Source: Parcubacteria group bacterium (lineage in GTDB: Bacteria; Patescibacteriota; Minisyncoccia; Portnoybacterales; UBA2143). Taken from it: a stretch of 41,038 bases of DNA. Positions 8,890-17,783 of this stretch are shown here, one piece after another. The notes under the pieces were generated by a model that had not been told where the DNA came from, searched no databases, and saw nothing but the letters and a program-made list of their open reading frames with translations. Where the stretch lies: NCBI GenBank assembly GCA_013203625.1, contig JABMPX010000002.1, positions 1-41,038 of the forward strand, in the 5' to 3' direction. Position 1 is the first letter of the stretch. Each line of letters starts with the position of its first letter. The position numbers and the translations under genes were made by a program.

Positions 8890-10755
8890 TTATTCTATAA
8901 CCTTTCCGTCCTGACGAATGCTTAAATCATCAGGCAGATCAGTATCAATAATTTTATCTGCATTGCTTAATTCCGAACTAACAAAATTATCATAACCAGT
9001 TATTTTAGACTGCCCAATCAATTCCATTGTGCTATCAAGATGAGCTAAGCTGGGAGTTATAGCCACTTGAAAAGCTATTTGCTTAACTGGCAAAAGAACG
9101 CCAGTAGCAGCTGGCAAATCGCCAATCTGCCAAAGCAATTGGCCAGTCTGTAAATTGTATTCTAATTCTATATCAGCTGGGCTAATCTTATTCTTCCATT
9201 GAACATGTGGAGGCAAAAAAGCTTCTACTTTTACATTACTCAAATCATTAGCTGTATTAATTAATCTCCATTTAATTGTATAAGTAGTTGTTTGTCCAAT
9301 TTTCGGCGGAATTGGCCCACTATTAGGAATCAAATCGTCATTATAATATCCCTGCGCTTGAACAATTAAATCACTAGCTACCTTGGTTATTGATTTGCTC
9401 TGGCCAGTAACTTGAATATCCTTTAAGGCATCGGAAGTTTCCGAAGAATCTATTTGAACTGTATTAGTGATAATAAAATTCTTGTCATTATAGTTTTTTA
9501 TAGGCAAAGGATCTTTAACTTCAATTGAAAAATTAACAGAACCTTCTTGATAATGATCCAAAAAAGCTAAATCCGGTGAATTGCCAGCATTCCATGTGAT
9601 TGTTTGACTTACTCCATCAAAAGAGCCATTATTAAGCGTTAAACTAGTCAAATCCAGAGCTTCTCCTTCTATTTTAGCTGTAATTATTACATTTTTAATA
9701 CCAATATCAGTAGTATTCTGATAATCAATTTGGTATCCTAATGTTTCGCCAGTCTTAGCGACATAATCGCTTAATCTATTAATAGTCTGGCTGACAAATA
9801 AAGGGGAAACAGAAATTTTAAAAGCGCTAACTGTTTCAGCATAAAGTGTAAATTCGTCATCCTCAAAAGTTCCTATTTGCGCATTAAATGATTTTAGTTC
9901 TCCTTGTTCTCCTTGAATAATTCCTTTAACAAGAATTTCTCCTTGTTCGTTGGCTATTAATTCCCCGATAGGCCAAATTCTATCTTCTTTTAATGATTCA
10001 GGGTCAGATGATTGCAAAGTAAATCCGTCAGGATATTCAACTTGGACTTGTAAATTATCAAAAGAAGTTTCTGACTTATTTGAGTATTTTATAGAAAAAT
10101 CAAAGGATTGGCCGCTAACTAATTTTTCTGGCAAATCAAGATTAATAGCTAAAGGAACAGAAATTATCTTTGTAGAAAATTCAGCTTGGTTTATAAAGCG
10201 AGAACTAATTTTACCTGGTTGATAATTTAATTCAGCTGATACTTTTTTATCTTCATCTTTTAATCCAATGACTTTTACTGGTAGTTTGATTTCATTTTCC
10301 TGTTTTGGCTCTAAATCTGGCAAATCGTATGTCTCAATTAAATTTTCTGTATTTGAAGGAATTGATTTCTCTGGATAACGAAAAATTAATTTAATGTCTC
10401 TTAAAGATAATCGCGTATTATTTTTGTATTTCACAATATAAATTACTTCATCTCCGCTAACCATTTTCTCCGGCCCTTGAATTTCTAAATCAACATTATC
10501 CTTGTCAAAAGAGGTCATGCCATGCCAAACCATAAAACCTGATACAACTAAAAAGGCAATTCCTAAATAAATCGCGCCAAGACGCAAGTATTTTTTCTGC
10601 TTAGCTGACAGTTTTCTTTCTTTTATTTCTTTCCATTCTCCTGATGAAGCTTTTTCTCTTTCTTGTCCAGGCCGAAACATTTCCGGTGTTTCAAGCCGTT
10701 CTTCAAATTCAGATTCTGGTTTATAAAGTTTTCTTCTTAATTTTTTTAGTTCCAT
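8890..10755 (-). CDS. Membrane-anchored DUF11/Ig-like repeat surface protein
   Basis: Charged N-terminus, one TM segment (YLRLGAIYLGIAFLVVSGFMVW), then about four beta-rich repeats of the 'GDxxxYxxxYxNxxxxxLxxVxxxxxxP' style. Confidence 0.7.
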   Translation of the reverse strand: MELKKLRRKLYKPESEFEERLETPEMFRPGQEREKASSGEWKEIKERKLSAKQKKYLRLGAIYLGIAFLVVSGFMVWHGMTSFDKDNVDLEIQGPEKMVSGDEVIYIVKYKNNTRLSLRDIKLIFRYPEKSIPSNTENLIETYDLPDLEPKQENEIKLPVKVIGLKDEDKKVSAELNYQPGKISSRFINQAEFSTKIISVPLAINLDLPEKLVSGQSFDFSIKYSNKSETSFDNLQVQVEYPDGFTLQSSDPESLKEDRIWPIGELIANEQGEILVKGIIQGEQGELKSFNAQIGTFEDDEFTLYAETVSAFKISVSPLFVSQTINRLSDYVAKTGETLGYQIDYQNTTDIGIKNVIITAKIEGEALDLTSLTLNNGSFDGVSQTITWNAGNSPDLAFLDHYQEGSVNFSIEVKDPLPIKNYNDKNFIITNTVQIDSSETSDALKDIQVTGQSKSITKVASDLIVQAQGYYNDDLIPNSGPIPPKIGQTTTYTIKWRLINTANDLSNVKVEAFLPPHVQWKNKISPADIELEYNLQTGQLLWQIGDLPAATGVLLPVKQIAFQVAITPSLAHLDSTMELIGQSKITGYDNFVSSELSNADKIIDTDLPDDLSIRQDGKVIE

Positions 10756-10767
10756 TGATTGTTTCTT

Positions 10768-11304
10768 TTATTTTAACAAATAAAACGCCTCTTGTAAAAA
10801 AGATCTTGAATTTAATTTTTCATTTAAAAGCGCTTCAACAAAATCAAGAAAATTCTTTTGTTTGCCATAACCCAAAAATTCTAATAATCTATTCTCAAAA
10901 TCACTGATAATAACTTTGACATCCTGATTTGGCTGATTGAGTTCCTGGAAACTAGATAAAAACATTTGCCAAATATTTTCATCTTTTTCTGGACCAATAA
11001 TTAATTTATCAATCAATTCAGATAGATAATAGGCAGATGATAAAGAAATTAAATTTTGATGAAGAAAAGAAAATTTTTCCATTGTTTCTGCTCCTGTAAC
11101 AATATCAAATCCCCTGGCCGGAGCAATCATTAAATGCGTATATAAAAAAAGCTCGAGATGACCTTTAAGTTTAGCTTGGTTTTTTCTAATTGATTTGCCT
11201 CTAAGCAAGATTTTGCCGAAATCTTTGGTATAAACAGTTAAAAGCCGGTCAAATTCGCCTATATTCGTTCTTTTAATGATAATGCCTTGGGTTTTATAAA
11301 GCAT
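10768..11304 (-). CDS. recO: DNA repair protein RecO
   Basis: MLYKTQGIIIKRTNIGEFDRLLTVYTKDFGKILLRGKSIRKNQAKLKGHLELF; ATG at 11304 preferred over the track start at 11322. Confidence 0.85.
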   Translation of the reverse strand: MLYKTQGIIIKRTNIGEFDRLLTVYTKDFGKILLRGKSIRKNQAKLKGHLELFLYTHLMIAPARGFDIVTGAETMEKFSFLHQNLISLSSAYYLSELIDKLIIGPEKDENIWQMFLSSFQELNQPNQDVKVIISDFENRLLEFLGYGKQKNFLDFVEALLNEKLNSRSFLQEAFYLLK

Positions 11305-11319
11305 ATGAATCAAGTGAAT

Positions 11320-11381
11320 CAAGGACAGTCCTTAAAATGACATCCTTGTGCATAAGGATGTAATTTTAAGGACTGTCCTTG
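11320..11381. repeat. 62-bp palindromic element, copy 1
   Basis: CAAGGACAGTCCTTAAAATGACATCCTT gtgcat AAGGATGTAATTTTAAGGACTGTCCTTG; 28-nt arms with one mismatch; exact reverse complement of copy 2. Confidence 0.97.
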
Positions 11382-11386
11382 CAATA

Positions 11387-13099
11387 TCATCCTATTTCTT
11401 TATTGTAGCATGCTTCGCAATAAATAATCTCTTTTCTGTCTGGGGCGTATGTTGTTTGGAAGGTAGTATTGCATCCTTTGTTCATACATTGCCTTTCCCA
11501 TAGTTTCATTGGATTTCTTTGTTTAATCCGTTCTCTATGTCTGCAATCAGGGCAGAGTCGTGGCAAAGAAAAGTTCATCTTTTTATAGAATTTTAGTTCT
11601 GTTGGAATTAGACGGAATACTCCTGAGCCAGCGCAGTCATCAGAAGAACATTGTATTACTTCTTTTAATATAGAGTTATCTACATCTTTTATGCTGTCTG
11701 GAAGGTTTTTTGCTTTAATTGTTGGTTTATATTCGCTTTTAGGTTTGTCATGCCATGTATATCCTTGGTCTATTGCTTGTTGTTTGGTTAAGGGGAAGTA
11801 TTCATTGGCTATTGTTTCATTGTAGGCAAAAGGACTTAATTCAACAGGGAAGAATTCTCCATACTTGTATACTCTGCCATTTTTATCAACATAGGGCATC
11901 TTGTTCATGTGTTCTTTGATTTTAGGAACTAATTCTTCATATTGTTCTTTTGTGTATTGCTTGTTTAGGATGCAGTATTGCTTGTGACGGAGGCCTACGC
12001 ATGCGAAGAGGTTGGAGGAGGAGTGACAGGAAAGACAGTATTCCATATCTCGACAATTTGGCCAACAGTTAAAACAGAAACTTAATTGATTAAGGCCATT
12101 CCCCAAAAGAACGCCTTCATAGATTAGACTAGCTTTTTCTCCCCAACAATAATAATCGTAGCAATCTTGAGTTATGTCCCATATGAGATGGCAATACCTT
12201 AAATTTTCTCCTTTTTTAACTAAATATGAATCTTTAACATTTTTAGAATTATCAATATACTCACCAAACACGTTAACATTCTTACGGCCATGCATGTATT
12301 TAACCGGGAATTTTAAATGAAGTTGTTTGGTTTTATTGTTCAATTCTTGAATGCTTTTATAGGAACCTGTGTTAAACTCTTCAAGTTTTTTGAAATATTC
12401 TTCTTTAGCATACGACTTGTTAAAAATATGATACTTTTTGTGTCTCAAATTTGCACAGCCAAAACAATTAGAACAATTAATGCAATCTTTACAAAAATAA
12501 ATCTCTTGACAGTCCGTACAATGGGAAGAAAAAAATGTTTTATAGCAATTGTTTAGCATAAATCCCTCATAACAAAGCTCTGATCTCCTAAGGTGATGAT
12601 TATCATAACAATTATTGGAACGATCAATGCCATTACCATAAGCACAGTTCTCGGAATGGCCGGCAAAAAACAAAAGATAGCAGTTTTTTAAAAAGGAGGC
12701 TTGCATAGAATAATCACTATTAACTAATCCACTTGACATACGACTAGCCCAAGGCACCTCTCTGCTCAATTTTTTAATCTGTTTTAGGAACGACTTGTTA
12801 AAATCATAATCATGACCATATTTTAAAGGATCCCATTTATCTGACCACCAAATTTCCTGATCATAGATTTTAATCGGCGCTTCTGGAGAAAAAACAGAAA
12901 AGGTTTTCTTCTTGGAAAAATCGCATTTCCTCTTATACAAATTTGTCTCATTCTGAAAAGCAAACCTCCTCTGCATCCTACAATCTGGACAAAAGGTTGG
13001 TTCTGGCACGTCTATCTTCTTGTAAAATTCAAAGTCCTCCGGTTCTATAGTGAACTTGGCTTTGCAGTTTTGGCATATTTTTGTTTTAGATTGAGTCAT
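11387..13099 (-). CDS. Cys-rich multi-zinc-ribbon-like hypothetical protein
   Basis: Many CxxC pairs (CQNCKAKF, FCPDCRMQRR, CTDCQEIYFCKDCINCSNCFGCANLRHKKYHIFNK, LCPDCRHRER, CEAC); ATG at 13099 preferred (track start at 13111 is TTG). Confidence 0.75.
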   Translation of the reverse strand: MTQSKTKICQNCKAKFTIEPEDFEFYKKIDVPEPTFCPDCRMQRRFAFQNETNLYKRKCDFSKKKTFSVFSPEAPIKIYDQEIWWSDKWDPLKYGHDYDFNKSFLKQIKKLSREVPWASRMSSGLVNSDYSMQASFLKNCYLLFFAGHSENCAYGNGIDRSNNCYDNHHLRRSELCYEGFMLNNCYKTFFSSHCTDCQEIYFCKDCINCSNCFGCANLRHKKYHIFNKSYAKEEYFKKLEEFNTGSYKSIQELNNKTKQLHLKFPVKYMHGRKNVNVFGEYIDNSKNVKDSYLVKKGENLRYCHLIWDITQDCYDYYCWGEKASLIYEGVLLGNGLNQLSFCFNCWPNCRDMEYCLSCHSSSNLFACVGLRHKQYCILNKQYTKEQYEELVPKIKEHMNKMPYVDKNGRVYKYGEFFPVELSPFAYNETIANEYFPLTKQQAIDQGYTWHDKPKSEYKPTIKAKNLPDSIKDVDNSILKEVIQCSSDDCAGSGVFRLIPTELKFYKKMNFSLPRLCPDCRHRERIKQRNPMKLWERQCMNKGCNTTFQTTYAPDRKEIIYCEACYNKEIG

Positions 13100-13108
13100 G
13101 ATTTGAGT

Positions 13109-13170
13109 CAAGGACAGTCCTTAAAATTACATCCTTATGCACAAGGATGTCATTTTAAGGACTGTCCTTG
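13109..13170. repeat. 62-bp palindromic element, copy 2
   Basis: CAAGGACAGTCCTTAAAATTACATCCTT atgcac AAGGATGTCATTTTAAGGACTGTCCTTG; exact reverse complement of copy 1. Confidence 0.97.
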
Positions 13171-13179
13171 TGCATATCC

Positions 13180-13209
13180 AGTATACCTTATAAATCGCTT
13201 TGTTTTCAA
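13180..13209 (-). promoter_or_regulatory. Promoter for the Cys-rich gene
   Basis: Minus strand TTGAAA (13209-13204), 18 nt, TATACT (13185-13180); expected TSS at the outer edge of palindrome copy 2. Confidence 0.6.
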
Positions 13210-13233
13210 GAATAAAAACAATGATTGTCTATC

Positions 13234-13262
13234 TTGACTAAATTTCAATAAAGAAGTAATAT
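13234..13262 (+). promoter_or_regulatory. Promoter for the 380-aa orphan
   Basis: TTGACT (13234-13239), 17 nt, TAATAT (13257-13262). Confidence 0.7.
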
Positions 13263-13320
13263 CCCAGATATAGTTCATTTACATTTGGTTTGGCAGAAAT
13301 TTAAGGATTTCTTCCAAGGT

Positions 13321-13340
13321 TCTTTCCTTAAGAGGAAAGA
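13321..13340 (+). promoter_or_regulatory. 5'UTR hairpin upstream of the orphan's SD
   Basis: TCTTTCCT taag AGGAAAGA, perfect 8-bp stem, followed by GGGAGGT SD. Confidence 0.5.
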
Positions 13341-13375
13341 GAAACAAAAACAGCTAAGGCTATGGGAGGTGTATT

Positions 13376-14518
13376 ATGAAAAGGAAAGAAAAAGAAACAT
13401 TTCTGGAAAGTCGTCCTCAACACGATAACTTTGAATATCTGTTGGCTAACCAGTTTCTCACTGAAGCATCAGATGAAGGGAAAATCAAAAAACTCAAAAA
13501 AGTTTTTGGGTTGGCCGTTGAATATCGCAATGATGAGGCAGCTTTAAAATTATTAACCCTTATAGATAAGGCGATTTACGAAAAGGAGAGAAGAATTGCT
13601 GAAGGACCTGGTGGCGACGGCCATCTTGGTAGAGCGTATGGACGGGCAAAAAGACAGTTGTACGATTACCTGATGGAAATGTATTGGCAATTACCGGACA
13701 TGAAACCCGACCGTCACGATTGTCGTGACATAATGTGTCCGACAATGCTCCAGACAAAATTCTGGATTCTGGAAGAGGTTATTCTCAATTGGCAACCTGA
13801 AGAACAAGGAGCCGTCAGAACATTTCAATTTCTGATTGCTGCTTATGAACCTCTGTCAAAAGACTGGCAAACTCCTGTAGAAAACGCCGAATTCAAAATA
13901 AAATCCAAAGGACGATGGGTTTCTCAGGAGGAAAGAGGTGAAATTTTAAAGCTAATCCGGAGACAGAACACCAGATTCAAATCAGGAGAGATTGAAAAAT
14001 GGATAAAACAACCTTGGATCCCTCATGAATTTGAAAAAATTTTAGCTATTGCCCGAACCCGCAATGGTGGACCAAAATTATGGCAAGATGACATTCGTAA
14101 CGCTGAACTACTTAAATTATTTTCTCCAGACGAACGAACTGAAGCAGCTATTAATCTTTTCCAACGAGAATGCAAAATCATTGCTGAAATTGACCAAAAA
14201 GTCCAGAAGCTTATTAACCAAATGACATCTGAAGATTATTCAGGAAGAGAAGAAATCGGTGGTTCTGAATACGTCCTTGGCAAGAGAGGAATAATCTACA
14301 ATACCATTTTCGAGATTATAATCCATATTAAACTAAGGCCTGATTGTCCAGAAGCTCTGGTTCGTGACAATTTTGGCCGAGCCAAACGACATATTAAAAA
14401 ATGGCTGAAAGAAAATCATTTTCGTAAAGTAACTCTTAACATGCGTATAGAGGGAACAGATTTTAAGTTAAATGGAGAATTTTATGGAGATCATCATCAT
14501 TTAGCTAAAAAAGGTTGA
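13376..14518 (+). CDS. Hypothetical protein (380 aa), orphan
   Basis: Long ORF, ATG with SD GGGAGGTG, own promoter and terminator; no recognisable family. Confidence 0.8.
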   Translation: MKRKEKETFLESRPQHDNFEYLLANQFLTEASDEGKIKKLKKVFGLAVEYRNDEAALKLLTLIDKAIYEKERRIAEGPGGDGHLGRAYGRAKRQLYDYLMEMYWQLPDMKPDRHDCRDIMCPTMLQTKFWILEEVILNWQPEEQGAVRTFQFLIAAYEPLSKDWQTPVENAEFKIKSKGRWVSQEERGEILKLIRRQNTRFKSGEIEKWIKQPWIPHEFEKILAIARTRNGGPKLWQDDIRNAELLKLFSPDERTEAAINLFQRECKIIAEIDQKVQKLINQMTSEDYSGREEIGGSEYVLGKRGIIYNTIFEIIIHIKLRPDCPEALVRDNFGRAKRHIKKWLKENHFRKVTLNMRIEGTDFKLNGEFYGDHHHLAKKG

Positions 14519-14526
14519 TATTAAAA

Positions 14527-14563
14527 CCCCGTTGGACTGAAACTAGTCTAACGGGGATTTTTT
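14527..14563 (+). terminator. Intrinsic terminator of the 380-aa orphan gene
   Basis: CCCCGTTGGACT gaaact AGTCTAACGGGG ATTTTTTATTT; 12-bp stem with one G-U. Confidence 0.92.
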
Positions 14564-14579
14564 ATTTCTTAAAACCAAT

Positions 14580-14608
14580 TTGCCAGAAGCATAAAAAAAA
14601 TATATACT
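14580..14608 (+). promoter_or_regulatory. Promoter for dnaE-thrS
   Basis: TTGCCA (14580-14585), 17 nt, TATACT (14603-14608), 11 nt to the ATG. Confidence 0.6.
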
Positions 14609-14619
14609 GGAAACAACCT

Positions 14620-17600
14620 ATGAAATTTACTCATTTACATGTTCACTCTCATTATTCCCTATTAGACGGTCTAGCTAAAATAGACCAGCTTTTGGACGCT
14701 TGCCAGGAATTAAAAATGCCTTCTATTGCCTTAACTGACCATGGTTCAATGTATGGATTGGTTGAGTTTTATAAAAAAGCTAAAAAAAGAGGAATCAGGC
14801 CTATTATAGGATGTGAAGCATATGTTGCTTTTGAGGATATGCATCAGAAAAGACCTAATATTGATAATAAGCGTTATCATTTAGTTCTTTTAGTTAAAAA
14901 CGAAGAAGGATATCGAAATTTGGTTAAATTAACTACAAAGGCCTATTTAGAAGGCTTTTACTACAAGCCAAGAATTGATAAGGAATTATTAAAAAAACAT
15001 GCCAAGGGCTTAATTGGATTATCTGCTTGCATTGCTGGTGAAATACCTAGAGCTATTATTTCTGGCAAAATAGATCAAGCAGAGAAATTAACCTTGGAAT
15101 ATCAAGAAATTTTTGGCAAGGGCAATTTCTATTTAGAAATCCAGCATCATTCTAATTTACTAGAACAAAAACAAGTTAATGATGCTTTAATTAAAATTGC
15201 TAAAAAACACAAAGTTCCTTTAATCGCAACAAATGATGTTCATTATGTTAAGCCAGAAGACGCAGAAGCTCAAGATGTTCTAATGAGCATTCAAATTGAC
15301 AAGCGTTTATCTGACCAAGACCGCATAACTATGAAATCTAATGATTTTTCTCTTAGGCCAACAGAACAAATGATTAAAGATTTCAAAGATGTGCCTGAAG
15401 CAATTGAGAATACCCAGAAAATTGTTGAAAAATGCAATTTTGAATTTGAATTAGATAAAATTCAATTACCCTCTTTTGAGGTCCCTAATGGGCAAACACC
15501 TGATGAGTATTTAGAAAGTTTATGTAAAAAAGGATTGGAAAAAATAAGATTTGAAGCTTCTTCTAAAGAAGTTTTAGATAGATTGAATTATGAATTAGAT
15601 GTTATTAAAAAAACTGGTTATGCTTCTTACTTTCTTATCGTGCAAGATTTTATCAATTGGGCTAAATCCAAAAATATTGTTTGCGGTCCAGGGAGAGGAA
15701 GCGCAGCCGGATCAATAGTCTCGTATCTTATTGGCGTCACTGCTGTTGATCCGCTTAAGTATAATTTGCTTTTTGAGCGTTTTTTAAACCCAGAACGCAT
15801 CTCTATGCCTGATATTGATCTGGACTTTGCTGATGATCGCCGCGATGAAGTAATTGAATATGTGGCAAAAAAATATGGCCAAGGACACGTTGCTCAAATT
15901 ATCACTTTCGGAACTATGGCTGCTCGAGCTGCTGTCCGTGATGTAGGCCGAGTGCTTGATTATTCATACAGTTTCTGCGACCAAATAGCTAAAGCAATTC
16001 CTCTTGGTTCAACTTTAGAAAAAGCTATTTATGAATCACAAGAACTGCATAGTAGCTACGAATCAGATGATAACACTAAACGGCTAATTGACATGGCTAT
16101 GAAATTAGAAGGCGTAGTTCGCCATGCTTCCACTCACGCTTGCGGAGTTGTTATTACTAAAGAACTACTTGATGAATTAGTTCCCTGCCAATATCCTACC
16201 CAAAACGACGAATCCATTGTTACTCAATATGAAATGCACTCTATTGAAGATTTAGGCCTTTTAAAAATGGACTTTCTTGGTTTAAAAACTTTAACAGTTA
16301 TTCAAAATACTCTTAATCAGATAAAAGAATACAATAAACAAGAAATTGATTTAGCTAATATTCCCTTAGATGATAAAAAAACATTTAGCTTATTCCAACA
16401 AGCAAATAGCACGGGCGTATTCCAATTAGAATCAAATGGAATGAAGAGATACCTCAAACAATTAAAGCCAACTCAATTTGAAGATATTATTGCTATGGTT
16501 GCTTTATACAGGCCTGGCCCAATGGAATTTATTCCAGAATTCATTGCCCGAAAACATGGTCTTAAGCAAATCGAATATCTCCATCCTTTACTTAAACCGA
16601 TTTTAGAAAACACTTACGGTGTAATGGTTTATCAAGAACAGCTTATGCGTATTGCCAGAGATCTAGCTGGCTTTACTCTTTCAGAAGCTGATGTTCTTAG
16701 AAAAGCAGTTGGCAAGAAAATCAAAAAACTTCTGGATGAACAGGAAGAAAGAATGGTTAAAGGAATGATTAATAATGATATTGAATCAAAAATAGCTAAA
16801 AAAATCTGGAAAACTATTGAGCCATTTGCCCAATATGGATTTAATGCCAGCCATGCTACATGTTACGCTTTAATTGGATACCAAACTGCTTATCTTAAGG
16901 CGCACTTTCCAACTGAATTTATGGCCGCTACTATGACTTCTGAGCAAAATGATATTGAAAGAATCGCATTTTTGGTTAATGAATGCCAACAAATGAATAT
17001 TAAAGTTTTACCGCCTGATATTAATGAAAGCAACCAGAATTTCAGCAGAATAGATGAAAAAATAATTCGTTTTGGACTTAAAGCAATAAAAAATGTTGGA
17101 GAAAATATAGTTCAAAGTATTGTTCAAGAAAGAAAAAATAATGGTCCATATCAATCAATTACTGATTTTATTGAAAGAGTTGAATCTAAAGATTTAAATA
17201 AAAAATCGCTGGAAAGCTTAACTAAATGCGGAGCTTTAGATGTTTTTGGCGAAAGAAATCAAATTTTAACCGCTATGGAGCAAATACTTAATCTGGCTAG
17301 AGAAATCCAAAAAGCTAAAGAAAACGGCCAAGTAAGCCTATTTGCCGGACAACCAGATATTGAAGCTTCTTCCTTTAAATTGCCGAAAGTCATTCCAGCT
17401 GATAAAAAAGAGCGGCTTAGCTGGGAAAAAGAACTGCTTGGCCTTTATGTCTCCGAACACCCTTTTAAAAATTACGAAAAACGTTTGGCTAAAATAGCTA
17501 CTTCCTGCCGTAATCTTTCTAAAAATCAAGTTGGTCAACGAGTCAAAATTGGAGGATTCATTAATAAAATTAGAAAAATTAATACGAGAACCGGCCATCC

Positions 17601-17781
17601 AATGCTTTTTGTTGAGATAGAAGATACTACTGGACGAATAGAAGCTTTGGTTTTCCCTAATACGCTTGAACGAACATCTATGTCATGGCAAGAAGAAAAA
17701 ATTGTTTTGGTTGGCGGTCGTCTAAGTGATCGTGATGGCAACTTGAAAATACTCTGCGATAGTGTTAAAGTATTGAAGTAA
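14620..17781 (+). CDS. dnaE: DNA polymerase III subunit alpha
   Basis: MKFTHLHVHSHYSLLDGLAKIDQL (PHP), CGPGRGSAAGSIVSYLIGVT, PDIDLDFADDRR. ATG at 14620; the track start at 14515 is a TTG upstream of a terminator. Confidence 0.97.
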   Translation: MKFTHLHVHSHYSLLDGLAKIDQLLDACQELKMPSIALTDHGSMYGLVEFYKKAKKRGIRPIIGCEAYVAFEDMHQKRPNIDNKRYHLVLLVKNEEGYRNLVKLTTKAYLEGFYYKPRIDKELLKKHAKGLIGLSACIAGEIPRAIISGKIDQAEKLTLEYQEIFGKGNFYLEIQHHSNLLEQKQVNDALIKIAKKHKVPLIATNDVHYVKPEDAEAQDVLMSIQIDKRLSDQDRITMKSNDFSLRPTEQMIKDFKDVPEAIENTQKIVEKCNFEFELDKIQLPSFEVPNGQTPDEYLESLCKKGLEKIRFEASSKEVLDRLNYELDVIKKTGYASYFLIVQDFINWAKSKNIVCGPGRGSAAGSIVSYLIGVTAVDPLKYNLLFERFLNPERISMPDIDLDFADDRRDEVIEYVAKKYGQGHVAQIITFGTMAARAAVRDVGRVLDYSYSFCDQIAKAIPLGSTLEKAIYESQELHSSYESDDNTKRLIDMAMKLEGVVRHASTHACGVVITKELLDELVPCQYPTQNDESIVTQYEMHSIEDLGLLKMDFLGLKTLTVIQNTLNQIKEYNKQEIDLANIPLDDKKTFSLFQQANSTGVFQLESNGMKRYLKQLKPTQFEDIIAMVALYRPGPMEFIPEFIARKHGLKQIEYLHPLLKPILENTYGVMVYQEQLMRIARDLAGFTLSEADVLRKAVGKKIKKLLDEQEERMVKGMINNDIESKIAKKIWKTIEPFAQYGFNASHATCYALIGYQTAYLKAHFPTEFMAATMTSEQNDIERIAFLVNECQQMNIKVLPPDINESNQNFSRIDEKIIRFGLKAIKNVGENIVQSIVQERKNNGPYQSITDFIERVESKDLNKKSLESLTKCGALDVFGERNQILTAMEQILNLAREIQKAKENGQVSLFAGQPDIEASSFKLPKVIPADKKERLSWEKELLGLYVSEHPFKNYEKRLAKIATSCRNLSKNQVGQRVKIGGFINKIRKINTRTGHPMLFVEIEDTTGRIEALVFPNTLERTSMSWQEEKIVLVGGRLSDRDGNLKILCDSVKVLK

Positions 17782-17783
17782 AT

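Noticed and set aside
13199-13221. TTGTTTT-caagaata-AAAACAA hairpin
   Set aside because: Weak all-A/T stem overlapping the promoter -35; not distinguishable from AT-rich background.
14515-14619. N-terminal extension of dnaE in the ORF track
   Set aside because: Starts at TTG upstream of a strong terminator and the dnaE promoter; ATG at 14620 gives the standard PHP N-terminus.
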